Notes: a model not told the origin generated them from the sequence alone. Positions 25,857 through 38,303 are shown, counted from the first letter of the stretch. The stretch: 56,370 nt of DNA from an uncultured Collinsella sp. (GCA_900754745.1 CAAEEB010000075.1:1-56370); one strand, 5' to 3'. A program made the numbers and translations.

Positions 25857-25892
25857 CAAAAAGCCCGAGTGTCGCTGGGACACCCGGGCTCG
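25857..25892 (-). terminator. feoB terminator
   Basis: On the minus strand AGCCCGGGTGTC pairs with GACACTCGGGCT (one wobble), followed by TTTTTGGTG. It lies about 28 nt past the feoB stop. Confidence 0.88.
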
Positions 25893-25919
25893 TGGAAAGG
25901 GGTTAATCCTTATTCGGAC

Positions 25920-28247
25920 TTAAGCGGAAACTGCAGCAGAAGCGGTGTTGGTCTCGTCCTCGTCGGTCCAAGCGTGCTTGGGCATGGGACGGAAGATCTG
26001 GAAGAGCATCGCAACCAGCAGCACGATGGCCACAACCGTCCAGATACCAAACTGCCCAAGGACAAGCAGGTTATAGAACTGGTTGATGAACAGGCCGATG
26101 ACCCAAGCGAAAGCGCACTCGTAGCCGATGGCAATAGCGGTCCACTTGCCGGAGTCCATCTGGTTGCGGATGGTGCCAATGGCGGCAAAGCACGGAGCGC
26201 ACAGCAGGTTGAACGCGCCAAAGGCAACGCAAGCGCCCATGGTGGGGAACATGCCGGCAAACGCGGTCCACAGGCTCGGGTCGGTCTCGCCCGCGTCGGC
26301 GACGGACAGCAGCGATCCGGCGGTGGCGACGACGTTCTCCTTAGCGACGAGGCCAGAGACAGTCAGTGCGGTGGCCTGCCAGGTGCTAAAGCCGAGCGGG
26401 GCGAAGATCCAAGCGACCAGGTTGCCGAGCATGGCAAGCACGGAGTAGTCCATGAACTCCTCGGGGATGCCGTCCATCGCAGGCAGGAAGCCAAAGGAGC
26501 CGTTGTAGCTACCAAAGTTGGAGAGGAACCAAACCACGACGGTGGACGCGAAGATGACCGTGCCGGCCTTCTTGATAAAGGCCCAGCAGCGCTCCCACAC
26601 GTGCAGCGCCCAAGAGCGGATCGCCGGGAAGTGGTAGGCAGGAAGCTCCATAACGAACGGCGTCGGGCGGCCGGCGAAGAGCTTCGTCTTCTTGAGCATG
26701 AGGCCCGAGGCGATGACGGCAAAGACGCCCAGGAAGTAGAAGAGCGGGCTGATCCACGCCGCGGTGGTGGAAGAATCGCCGATGATGGAACCCATGAGCA
26801 GGGCGATGATCGGCAGCTTAGCGCCACAGGGAATGAACGTGGTGGTCATGACCGTCATACGGCGGTCCTTCTCGTTCTCGATGGTCTTGGTGGCCATGAC
26901 GCCGGGGACGCCGCAGCCCGAGGACACGAGCATGGGGATGAAGGACTTACCGGACAGGCCAAAGCGGCGGAACACGCGGTCCATGATGAAGGCGACGCGG
27001 GCCATGTAGCCGCAGTCCTCCAGGAAGGACAGCATCACGAACAGCAGGAACATCTGCGGCACAAAGCCGAAGATGGCGCCCAGGCCGCCAACGATACCGT
27101 CGCAGACCAGCGAATCGACCAGGCCACCGTCCTCGGTGCCACCCGCCACGAGGGCGTCGTGCACCATGGTGGTGATACCCGGGACATAGGGGCCGTACTG
27201 TGCCGGGTCGACCGAGTCGGCGTCGTCACCCGCGGCCTCGACAGCCTCATCGTAAGCATCGCGGCCCTGACCGAGCACATACCAACCGTCGGTGCCAAAG
27301 AGCTGATCGTTGGTGAAGTCGGTCACCGTTCCGCCCAGGGTGGAAACGGCGATGTAGTACACGCAGAACATGATGACCACAAAGATCGGCAGGCCCAGGA
27401 TACGGTTGGTAACCACACGGTCGATCTTCTCGGAAGTGCTCATCTTGGCCGGGGCCTTGGTGAGGCACTCATCGATGATGTGCGCGATGACGCCATAGCG
27501 CTCACCGGTGATGATGGACTCGGCGTCGTCATCGCAATCCTGCTCGCACTGGGCGACCAGTTGCTCCACGCGAGCAGCCTTCTCCTTGGTGAGGTTGATG
27601 AGTTTGCAGGCGTCTGCGTCACGCTCAAACAGCTTGACGGCGTAATAGCGACGCTTGTTAGCGGGAACGCTCGCCGGAAGGTTGTTCTCGATGTGCGTCA
27701 GAACGTCCTCGATGGAGGAGTCGAACTTGTGCTCCGGCACCTGCCCCTTGGAAGCAGCGGACTTTTTGACCTGCTCGAACAGCTCCTTGATGCCCTTGTT
27801 CTTAAGAGCCGAGATCATCATAACCGGGCAGCCGAGCTTCTTGGAGAGCTTGTCCGTGTCGATCTTGTCGCCGTTCTTCTCGACCAAGTCGGCCATGTTG
27901 AGGGCGACGACCACGGGCAGGCCGGTCTCGATAACCTGAAGCGCCAGGTACAGGTTGCGCTCCAGATTGGTGGCATCGACAACCTGGACGACGACATCGG
28001 GCTCACCGCTCATGAGGTAGTCGCGCGAGCACTGCTCCTCGGGGCTGTAGGGGGAAAGCGAGTAGATGCCGGGGAGGTCCGTGATGGTAACGTTCTTGTC
28101 GCTTAGGAGCTTGGCCTCCTTTTTCTCAACCGTGACGCCGGGCCAGTTGCCAACGTAGCCGTTGGCGCCGGTGATCAGGTTGAAAAGCGTGGTCTTGCCG
28201 CAGTTGGGGTTACCCGCCAGCGCGACATGGATCTGAGAATCCGCCAT
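25920..28247 (-). CDS. feoB: Ferrous iron transport protein B
   Basis: About 775 residues. The N-terminal G domain has G1 GNPNCGKT (12-19), G3 DLPGIYS and G4 NMAD, followed by a helical GDI-like linker (about 175-270). The membrane part carries Gate/core motifs: IFGFVPQMFLLFVMLSFLEDCGYMARVAFIMDR, SSGCGVPGVMATKTIEN, and TFIPCGAKLPI, with the Cys residues thought to line the iron path. It imports Fe2+ under anaerobic conditions. Two FeoA-like genes precede it and a Cys-rich partner follows. A DtxR-like palindrome lies in the 123-nt gap before it, suggesting its own iron-regulated promoter. Confidence 0.97.
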   Translation of the reverse strand: MADSQIHVALAGNPNCGKTTLFNLITGANGYVGNWPGVTVEKKEAKLLSDKNVTITDLPGIYSLSPYSPEEQCSRDYLMSGEPDVVVQVVDATNLERNLYLALQVIETGLPVVVALNMADLVEKNGDKIDTDKLSKKLGCPVMMISALKNKGIKELFEQVKKSAASKGQVPEHKFDSSIEDVLTHIENNLPASVPANKRRYYAVKLFERDADACKLINLTKEKAARVEQLVAQCEQDCDDDAESIITGERYGVIAHIIDECLTKAPAKMSTSEKIDRVVTNRILGLPIFVVIMFCVYYIAVSTLGGTVTDFTNDQLFGTDGWYVLGQGRDAYDEAVEAAGDDADSVDPAQYGPYVPGITTMVHDALVAGGTEDGGLVDSLVCDGIVGGLGAIFGFVPQMFLLFVMLSFLEDCGYMARVAFIMDRVFRRFGLSGKSFIPMLVSSGCGVPGVMATKTIENEKDRRMTVMTTTFIPCGAKLPIIALLMGSIIGDSSTTAAWISPLFYFLGVFAVIASGLMLKKTKLFAGRPTPFVMELPAYHFPAIRSWALHVWERCWAFIKKAGTVIFASTVVVWFLSNFGSYNGSFGFLPAMDGIPEEFMDYSVLAMLGNLVAWIFAPLGFSTWQATALTVSGLVAKENVVATAGSLLSVADAGETDPSLWTAFAGMFPTMGACVAFGAFNLLCAPCFAAIGTIRNQMDSGKWTAIAIGYECAFAWVIGLFINQFYNLLVLGQFGIWTVVAIVLLVAMLFQIFRPMPKHAWTDEDETNTASAAVSA

Positions 28248-28312
28248 TCAATCCTTCTTCCTTGTGTGCCTGCGCTGCTTTCTCCGCGCAGGCTGGATAA
28301 TGTGCTTCAAAG

Positions 28313-28354
28313 ATGCTGCATTAAGTTAGAAATACCTAACTTTATCTGCAGAAA
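28313..28354 (-). promoter_or_regulatory. DtxR/IdeR-like palindrome upstream of feoB
   Basis: AAGTTAG-N6-CTAACTT at 28323-28342 is a perfect 7-bp inverted repeat, extended by TTA/TTTA and by outer CTGCA...TGCAG. Its shape resembles the actinobacterial iron box (TTAGGTTAG-type arms around a short centre). It lies between feoA and feoB. Assignment to an iron-responsive repressor is inference from the sequence and the gene it precedes. Confidence 0.5.
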
Positions 28355-28370
28355 TATACGCCGCGAGCCC

Positions 28371-28592
28371 TTACTGGACCTCGACGACGGCCGCCTCCTC
28401 CTTGCGGATGGAAAGCTCGTAGCCGCGCACGTTGATCTCGACCGGATCACCGAGCGGCGCGACCTTCACGACCTTGAACGAAGTGCCCTTGATGAGCCCC
28501 AGGTCCATAAGGTGGCGGCGAAGCGCACCCTCACCGTGAAGCTTGACGATGGTGGAGCTCTCGCCCACCTTAACGTCACCCAACGTCTTCAT
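28371..28592 (-). CDS. feoA: FeoA-like ferrous iron transport protein
   Basis: 73 residues forming one SH3-like FeoA domain: TLGDVKVGESSTIVKL, then LRRHLMDLGLIKGTSFKVVKVAPLGDPVEINVRGYELSIRKEEA. The DLGL.KG and GDP.E..VRG.ELS/RK signatures are standard. FeoA is thought to bind FeoB and modulate its activity. AAAGGGGG lies upstream of the ATG. It lies 40 nt after a second FeoA-domain gene and 123 nt before feoB. Confidence 0.93.
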   Translation of the reverse strand: MKTLGDVKVGESSTIVKLHGEGALRRHLMDLGLIKGTSFKVVKVAPLGDPVEINVRGYELSIRKEEAAVVEVQ

Positions 28593-28632
28593 TTACTTGT
28601 CCCCCTTTCAGTGCGTACAGAAATGCCGTCGA

Positions 28633-28875
28633 CTAACCGACAGTCATGATGTGCATGGCAACCTTGGAATCGATGCCAAAGCGTGCGCCCAGCACCGTGA
28701 CGATGATATTGGCGCCACTCGAGCTCACCACGTGGATTTCGTTGCCCTCGACAAAGCCGAGGTCCTTGAGGTGGTGCTTCATGTCCTCATTGCCCTTTAC
28801 ACGAGACACGCGCACGGTTTCGCCCGCTTTTACCATCGAAAGCGGCATGGCCGGCATCTGCGGTCCGCAAGACAT
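28633..28875 (-). CDS. Second FeoA-domain protein
   Basis: 80 residues. After a short Met/Pro-rich lead (SCGPQMPAMPLSMV) comes a FeoA fold: KAGETVRVSRVKGNEDMKHHLKDLGFVEGNEIHVVSSSGANIIVTVLGARFGIDSKVAMHIMTVG. It has DLGFV.G and LG.R.GID but lacks the VRG.ELSIRK end of the first copy, so the two are diverged rather than recent duplicates. Paired FeoA genes before feoB are known in anaerobes; the separate roles are not settled. GTTAGGAGC precedes the ATG. It is first in the feo run and directly follows the inverted-repeat promoter region. Confidence 0.88.
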   Translation of the reverse strand: MSCGPQMPAMPLSMVKAGETVRVSRVKGNEDMKHHLKDLGFVEGNEIHVVSSSGANIIVTVLGARFGIDSKVAMHIMTVG

Positions 28876-28916
28876 GAGTTGCTCCTAACGTCAGTTCGTC
28901 CTCAACATCGACGCGT

Positions 28917-28972
28917 AAAAAGTTAACCACGTCTATGTTCGCTATAGTAAACTAGCACGTGGTTAACTTTTT
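28917..28972 (-). promoter_or_regulatory. feo promoter region with two inverted GTTAAC operators
   Basis: AAAAAGTTAACCACGT at 28917-28932 is repeated as its exact reverse complement at 28957-28972. The 24-bp spacer contains the AT-rich TATAGTAAACTAG. Each arm holds the palindrome GTTAAC, with centres 39 bp apart, so two regulator dimers could sit on either side of the promoter. The nearest gene is the first feoA (starts 28875). A metal-dependent repressor is the likely binder (inference). Confidence 0.6.
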
Positions 28973-29015
28973 GGAAAGGGTCCCCATTCAGATTTCGAAA
29001 AAGTTTCCTATACGA

Positions 29016-29055
29016 AACAAAAAGGCGCGGCAAAGGACCATCCTTTACCGCGCCC
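29016..29055 (-). terminator. HPr gene terminator
   Basis: On the minus strand GGCGCGGTAAAGGA pairs with TCCTTTGCCGCGCC (one mismatch), followed by TTTTTGTTTC. It lies directly past the HPr-like gene stop. Confidence 0.9.
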
Positions 29056-29063
29056 TATCATGC

Positions 29064-29312
29064 TTAGAGCGAGAGATTTCTGATCGATGTAACGCAGGAA
29101 GCCTCATCCACACCCGAAACGCGGAACACGATGTCCTCGCCACATTCGCCACAGAGTGCCATGAGCCCTATAACGTCGCGACCGTCGGTATGGCGGTCGC
29201 CGATGCTGACCGACACGCCGCTACGATGCTTGGCAATAATGTCATAGAGCAACGCAACCGGGCGGGCATGCAGTCCCAACGGATCTTTAATCGTCTTTGT
29301 AAACTCGACCAT
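29064..29312 (-). CDS. HPr-family phosphocarrier with Asp at the regulatory position 46
   Basis: About 82 residues starting MVEFTKTIKDPLGLHARPVAL. The active-site His15 lies in GLHARP, so phosphorylation by Enzyme I at His is possible. The stretch that is usually K45-S46-I-M-G-V-M-S-L reads RDVIGLMAL: Ser46, the target of HPr kinase, is replaced by Asp. The ATG at 29312 has GGGAGGGG 2-3 nt upstream; an in-frame start 15 codons further up lacks a site. It stands alone, with no PTS gene in the window. It could be a general HPr or a regulatory HPr-like protein. Confidence 0.88.
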   Translation of the reverse strand: MVEFTKTIKDPLGLHARPVALLYDIIAKHRSGVSVSIGDRHTDGRDVIGLMALCGECGEDIVFRVSGVDEASCVTSIRNLSL

Positions 29313-29415
29313 GTCCCCTCCCACGACATCGCACATTCGGCCGGCAAACCCAGCCACGTGGTAGTTATTGTAGCGTTAGATGCTTGTCGAGAGCTCCTCT
29401 GAACACCTCGTGGGC

Positions 29416-29623
29416 AAAAAGTGGCAAATATGAGTACTGTCACCAATTTAGTAGCAGCAAAATCGAGAGCCATTTGCCTACTTTGAGCGATTCGAAGAGG
29501 TTGAAAGCTGTCAAACGCCCTTTAAAGGGGGTTAGATAAATTGATTGTGAGCCCATTTTCGCTCAAAACAGACCGAAAAATATGGCACCTTTTTTGCAGC
29601 AGTACTCATATTTGGCATTTTTT
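29416..29623. repeat. 208-bp AT-rich element bounded by 24-bp inverted repeats
   Basis: The sequence at 29416-29439, containing CAAATATGAGTACTG, returns inverted at 29600-29623 with 22 of 24 matches (the 15-bp core is exact). The interior is clearly richer in A/T than its surroundings and has no credible gene. This is nearly all of the gene-free stretch 29313-29733. Candidate miniature inverted-repeat element. Confidence 0.7.
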
Positions 29624-29653
29624 GAACACGGGGTCCAAAACCATGCCCCAAAA

Positions 29654-29687
29654 CACAAAAGAAGGGGCCTCGTAAGGCCCCTCCTTA
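29654..29687 (-). terminator. APC permease terminator
   Basis: On the minus strand AGGGGCCT-TACG-AGGCCCCT is followed by TCTTTTGTGTTTT. It lies about 47 nt past the permease stop. Confidence 0.85.
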
Positions 29688-29733
29688 GGAAAGGGAATCG
29701 ATTTATTCCACAGCCGTAGATTAATCCTAGCCG

Positions 29734-31209
<1,476 letters not shown>

Positions 31210-31350
31210 TCATCTATTAAATGTCATCTAAACCCGTCCGAGCTGCAAGTGCAAACACGGACGGCGCACCTGCTAAGGGGAATGGGGAAAAGGGAGTCAA
31301 CAAAGCCATCCCCCTTAACGGCGCGAAGCAAACGTCCAAACGGACGAATA

Positions 31351-31806
31351 CTACTTGTTGGGGAAGGAATAACCTTCGACCGTCACGTGCAGTACCACGA
31401 CGCGGGGATCCGAAGCCTCGGCGATAACACGGTAAGCCTCGTTGATCTCGACGACGGCAACGCCGCCGGCGGGAATCGTCACGGTCTCCCCCGCCCCCTC
31501 AAAGCGCTCGCGATCATCGATATCGCTGTAAGCGCGGGTGCAGGTGAGGCCTGCCTTGGGGGCAACCTCGACGGTCAGGTCGCCGTCGAGCGGAGCGAGC
31601 ACGGCATGGTAGCGACGGTGACCGACCAGATCGGCGGTTGCGGCCTCGCGGGCATAGACCCACCAGTACACCAACGAGTCGCCGATGGAGTACGCCACGT
31701 CGTGCTGCAGGTCGGCAACGCCATCGAGCGCCTGACCGGTACGCATCCACTTCTTGACGGACTTCATCTGAGCATCGAAGTCGGCACGCGAGTTAAAGAC
31801 ATGCAT
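31351..31806 (-). CDS. ebgC: EbgC-like beta-galactosidase small subunit (YhcH/YjgK/YiaL family)
   Basis: 151 residues of the cupin-like DUF386 fold. Visible pieces: HDVAYSIGDSLVYWWVYAREA, VGHRRYHAVLAPLDGDLTVEVAPKAGLT, and VTIPAGGVAVVEINEAYRVI, where the His and Glu residues are candidate metal or sugar ligands. In E. coli the EbgC subunit binds the evolved beta-galactosidase EbgA and is needed for full activity. Here it starts 3 nt after the beta-galactosidase stop with AAGGAGG in front, an organisation matching ebgAC. Function by analogy. Confidence 0.8.
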   Translation of the reverse strand: MHVFNSRADFDAQMKSVKKWMRTGQALDGVADLQHDVAYSIGDSLVYWWVYAREAATADLVGHRRYHAVLAPLDGDLTVEVAPKAGLTCTRAYSDIDDRERFEGAGETVTIPAGGVAVVEINEAYRVIAEASDPRVVVLHVTVEGYSFPNK

Positions 31807-31809
31807 GAC

Positions 31810-34833
<3,024 letters not shown>

Positions 34834-34850
34834 TCATCGTAGTGATTCTT

Positions 34851-34952
34851 GTGCAACCGGTTGTCCTTATCTTACGGGCGATGCAAAAAACTGTGCAACC
34901 GGTTGTCCGCTGAACGGTCGATTTGGTCGGGTTAACGGTGCAACCGGTTGTA
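34851..34952 (-). promoter_or_regulatory. ebgA promoter with three CAACCGGTTG LacI-type operators
   Basis: CAACCGGTTG occurs at 34854-34863, 34896-34905 and 34941-34950, with centres 42 and 45 bp apart; all are preceded by TG. On the minus strand TTGCAC (34893-34898), part of the middle site, is a -35 candidate and TAAGAT (34869-34874) a -10, with an 18-bp spacer. The first site covers the start of transcription. The rest of the 376-bp gap to the divergent regulator holds a small hairpin CTGAGT-ACTCAG (34975-34992) and a TATAGT (35128-35133) that may be the regulator's -10. Confidence 0.78.
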
Positions 34953-35194
34953 CAACCGCGACACTTATGTCACCCTGAGTATCGAAACTCAGCGCAAGAC
35001 ATCGTTCTTAAGCTCGTAGGCAACCGCCACGCCCGCTGATATCTCACCCATACGAGACGTATTCGATTGCGGCTTGGTTGCAAAACGACACCGGTCACCG
35101 GATATCATGAACGCTGTTCAGGCGCACTATAGTAAGCTGTATCCGCACCAGCCCGTATCAGCGACAACATCGACCGCATTCTCTAGGAGACGCC

Positions 35195-36211
35195 ATGACC
35201 CAACCAGTTCGCACCGCACCTACGCTTGCCGAGGTTGCCGCAGCTGCCGGCGTGTCGCGCTCCACGGCATCGCGCGCTCTCAACGATTCGCCCCGCATTA
35301 GCGAGGAAACCAAAAAGCGCGTCCGCGCGGCGGCCAAGGAAGTCAATTTTGTCCCCAACGCTCGTGGCCGAGCGCTCGCTGTCGGGCGCACGGAAATCAT
35401 CGCCGTGCTCGTGACCGAGCCCCTGAGTGAACTCTTCAGCGACCCCACCTATAGCGAGTTTTTGAGCGGCATTACCGAGGAACTGTCGGAGTCGTCCTAT
35501 CTGCCCGTTATCTTGCAGGCGTCTTCTACGCATGAGCGCAACCGCGCACGCGAGCACTTTGAGCGCCGCTCGTTCGACGCCGTGATCGACGTCTCCCCCT
35601 ACAAGGGCAGCGAGCTGCTCGAGGTGCTGCGCGAGCTGGGCGTACCCACCGTGTTGTGCGGCCAGCTCGAGGGCCACCCCTATCGCGATGTGTTCTCGAC
35701 AGTCTACTCTGACGACGAAGAGGGCGGACACTTTGCGGCACTCGCCATGAAGGAACGCGGGCGCAAAGATATCGTCGCCGTGTTGGGACCACAAGACAAC
35801 CCCGCTGTTGTCGACCGCCTGCGCGGCTACCGTGCCGTCTTGGGCGAAGACCTCCCAGACGCAAACGTTATCTATACCGGCTGGAACAACGGAGACGGCT
35901 ATCAGGCCATGCACCAGATCCTCGCGCGCGAGATTGCTTTCGATGGCGTGCTCTGCGGATCGGACCGTATCGCGGCTGGCGTCATCACCGCACTCAACGA
36001 GGCAGGCCTATCCGTTCCGGCGGACGTTTCTGTCGTCGGCTTCGACGATCACGAGATTGCGGCGCGCTGCGTCCCCGCGCTCACGACCGTCCGCCAGCCC
36101 CTGCGCGAAGAGGGCCACATGGCCGCCAACATTGCGCTCGACATGATCAAGGGTGCCGAGCCCACCACCTCCGTGATGCACATGCAGCTGATCCAGAGGG
36201 ACTCGCTATAA
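35195..36211 (+). CDS. LacI-family regulator of the beta-galactosidase genes
   Basis: 338 residues. Helix-turn-helix PTLAEVAAAAGVSRSTASRALND and hinge helix PNARGRALAVGRT are typical. The effector domain has IIAVLVTEPLSELFSDPTYSEFLSGI, FDAVIDVSPYKG, DIVAVLGPQDNPAVVDRLRGY, FDGVLCGSDRIAAGVITALNEAGLSVPADVSVVGFDD and LTTVRQPLREEG. It is divergent from ebgAC across a gap with three CAACCGGTTG palindromes, the form expected for this family, so it most likely represses ebgAC until a galactoside is present (inference). CTAGGAG lies 5 nt before the ATG. Confidence 0.92.
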   Translation: MTQPVRTAPTLAEVAAAAGVSRSTASRALNDSPRISEETKKRVRAAAKEVNFVPNARGRALAVGRTEIIAVLVTEPLSELFSDPTYSEFLSGITEELSESSYLPVILQASSTHERNRAREHFERRSFDAVIDVSPYKGSELLEVLRELGVPTVLCGQLEGHPYRDVFSTVYSDDEEGGHFAALAMKERGRKDIVAVLGPQDNPAVVDRLRGYRAVLGEDLPDANVIYTGWNNGDGYQAMHQILAREIAFDGVLCGSDRIAAGVITALNEAGLSVPADVSVVGFDDHEIAARCVPALTTVRQPLREEGHMAANIALDMIKGAEPTTSVMHMQLIQRDSL

Positions 36212-36212
36212 G

Positions 36213-36430
36213 AAACTGGGACAGGCTTTCCTCCAGACAGTTGTTGCGGAAAGCCTGCCCCGTTTTGAGCGCTCATTCTGGGGCACAGTTTCCGTTAGAC
36301 AGCTCAACCGGAAACTGCGCCCCATTATTTTGCCGAATTCTGGGTCGCGCTTTCCCAGAGGACCCCTTTGGGAAAGCGCGACCCATTCCAGACGCAGATT
36401 CCGGGACGCACTTTCCGCGACGTCCGGTTA
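36213..36430. repeat. Tandem array of hairpin-forming repeats with 61-62 bp period
   Basis: Four related units start with GGG at 36218, 36280, 36342 and 36403. Each reads roughly CTGGGNCNN.NTTTCC. Units 1-3 each close into a hairpin: GGGACAGGCTTTCC (13 of 14 pairs), GGGGCACAGTTTCCG (14 of 15) and TGGGTCGCGCTTTCCCA (17 of 17). Unit 4 has lost its right arm. Arms differ between units but remain self-complementary. Loops of units 1 and 2 share AGACAG. The array fills the gap between the plus-strand regulator and the minus-strand aspS terminator. Confidence 0.85.
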
Positions 36431-36457
36431 CCCTATGCCTTCACAACCTCTGCGTAT

Positions 36458-36492
36458 AAAAAACGAGGGAAGGCACGCGTCCTTCCCTCGTT
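36458..36492 (-). terminator. aspS terminator
   Basis: On the minus strand AACGAGGGAAGGA pairs with its complement CCTTCCCTCGTT across a short loop, followed by TTTTTATACG. It lies 24 nt past the aspS stop. Confidence 0.92.
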
Positions 36493-36515
36493 ACAGGCAA
36501 TATGTAGCCGCTTGC

Positions 36516-38303
36516 CTACATCAGGCGCAGGCTGACGTCCTTGAGCTGGGCGCCGGAAACGGCACTCGGGGCGCCCGACATGAGGTCGGAGCCGCTGGCC
36601 GTCTTGGGGAACGCCATGACGTCGCGGATGGAGTCGGAACCGGTGAGCAGCATGCACACGCGATCCAGGCCCAGAGCAAAACCGCCCATCGGGGGCGCAC
36701 CAAACTTGAGGGCCTCCATGAGGAAGCCAAACTGAGACTCGGCGCGCTCCTCGGTAAAGCCCAGGAGCTTGAGCATGGACATCTGCATCTCGGCGTTGTG
36801 GATACGCATGCCGCCGCCGCCGGCCTCAAAGCCGTCCATGACAAAGTCGTAGGTGCAAGAACCGGCTGCCAACGGGTCGGCCTCGATCTTGGCGATGTCG
36901 GTCTCGGTCGGCAGGGTGAAGGGCTGGTGCTCGGCAGCGTAGGCCTTGCGGTCCTCGTCCCAATGGAGCAGCGGGAAGTTGACGACCCACAGGAAGTCGT
37001 GACCCTCACGCTTGATCTCGAGTGCGTTGGCCATGTGCGAACGCATGCCGCCCAGGATCTCGTCGGAGAGCAGGCGCGGGCCGGCGGCGAACATCACAAG
37101 GTCGCCGGGCTCGACGTCCATGCGCTCGCGCAGAGCGGCCATCTCCTCGTCCGAGAAGAACTTGACGATGGGGCTGTTGATGGAGCCGTCCTCGCGGAAG
37201 GCGATCCAGGCCAGGCCCTTGGCGCCAAACGTGGAGGCCACGCCGGCGAGCTTATCGATCTTGGCACGTGCCCAGGCACCGGCGCCCTTGGCGTTGATGG
37301 CCTTGACGACAGAGCCCTCCTCATTTGCGGCGGTCGCAAAGACCTTGAACTTGGAGTTGGCAAAGATGTCGGTCAGGTCGACCAGGTGCATGCCATAGCG
37401 GGTATCGGGCTTGTCGGAGCCATAGGTGTCCATGGCATCCCAGTAGTCCATGCGACGCAGCGGCGTGGGCATCTCGACACCCATGCGGCCGAAGGCATCG
37501 GACAGGACTTCTTCGAGCGCGCTCATGACATCGTTCTGGTCCACGAAGGACATCTCGATATCGACCTGAGTAAACTCGGGCTGACGGTCGGCACGCAGGT
37601 CCTCGTCGCGGAAGCACTTGGCAACCTGGTAGTAGCGCTCGACGCCACCGACCATGAGCAGCTGCTTCAGAAGCTGCGGGGACTGCGGCAGAGCGTAGAA
37701 GTTGCCCGGCTGGATGCGGCTGGGGACGATGAAGTCGCGGGCGCCCTCGGGCGTGGACTTGAACAGGGAGGGCGTCTCGACCTCCATGAACTCACGGTTG
37801 TGCAGCGCCTCGCGAATGGCAAAGGTAAAGTCGGAGCGCAGCTTGAGGTTTGCCATCATCTCGGGACGACGGAGGTCCAGATAGCGATAGCGCAGACGGG
37901 TGTCCTCGCTGGTCTCGATGCCGTCCTCGATCTGGAACGGCGGGGTGACGGAAGTGTTGAGCACCTCGGCGTGGTCGGTCAGGACCTCGATCTCGCCGGT
38001 CGCGAGCTTGGCGTTGGTGGTCTCCTCGCCACGGGAGCGCACGACGCCGTGGATCTTGATAGGCCACTCGGGACGCATGGTCTCGGCAATCTTAAAGGCG
38101 TCGCCGTCGGAGTGCTCGGGGTCGAAGGTGAGCTGCGTGATGCCCTCGCGGTCGCGAAGGTCGCAGAAAATAAGGCCGCCGTGATCGCGGCGACGGCTCA
38201 CCCAACCGGTGAGGGTGACCTCTTCGCCCACGTTCTCGCGGCGAAGCTCGCCGCAGGTACGGGTGTGCATGGAATGCTCGTCGATGGGACGGGTCTGGCT
38301 CAT
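36516..38303 (-). CDS. aspS: Aspartyl-tRNA synthetase
   Basis: 595 residues, normal for a bacterial-type class II AspRS. N-terminal OB-fold anticodon domain (about 14-115, GWVSRRRDHGGLIFCDLRDREG), motif 1 region around MEVETPSLFKSTPEGARDF, motif 2 FRDEDLRADRQPEFTQVDIEMSF, the bacterial GAD insertion (about 300-420) and motif 3 GFALGLDRVCMLLTG. It charges tRNA(Asp) and, lacking AsnRS information here, might be discriminating or non-discriminating. AAAGGAGG precedes the ATG by 9 nt. It is divergent from serB. No T-box-like leader was recognised. Confidence 0.97.
   Translation of the reverse strand: MSQTRPIDEHSMHTRTCGELRRENVGEEVTLTGWVSRRRDHGGLIFCDLRDREGITQLTFDPEHSDGDAFKIAETMRPEWPIKIHGVVRSRGEETTNAKLATGEIEVLTDHAEVLNTSVTPPFQIEDGIETSEDTRLRYRYLDLRRPEMMANLKLRSDFTFAIREALHNREFMEVETPSLFKSTPEGARDFIVPSRIQPGNFYALPQSPQLLKQLLMVGGVERYYQVAKCFRDEDLRADRQPEFTQVDIEMSFVDQNDVMSALEEVLSDAFGRMGVEMPTPLRRMDYWDAMDTYGSDKPDTRYGMHLVDLTDIFANSKFKVFATAANEEGSVVKAINAKGAGAWARAKIDKLAGVASTFGAKGLAWIAFREDGSINSPIVKFFSDEEMAALRERMDVEPGDLVMFAAGPRLLSDEILGGMRSHMANALEIKREGHDFLWVVNFPLLHWDEDRKAYAAEHQPFTLPTETDIAKIEADPLAAGSCTYDFVMDGFEAGGGGMRIHNAEMQMSMLKLLGFTEERAESQFGFLMEALKFGAPPMGGFALGLDRVCMLLTGSDSIRDVMAFPKTASGSDLMSGAPSAVSGAQLKDVSLRLM

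Noticed and set aside
25869..28106. Plus-strand open frame of about 745 codons across feoB
   Set aside because: Mirror frame of feoB with low-complexity Gly/Arg/Asp/His composition; no ribosome site or family features.
36213..36430. CRISPR-like regular spacing
   Set aside because: Units are themselves the hairpins; there is no constant repeat of 24-40 bp with unique spacers and no cas gene.
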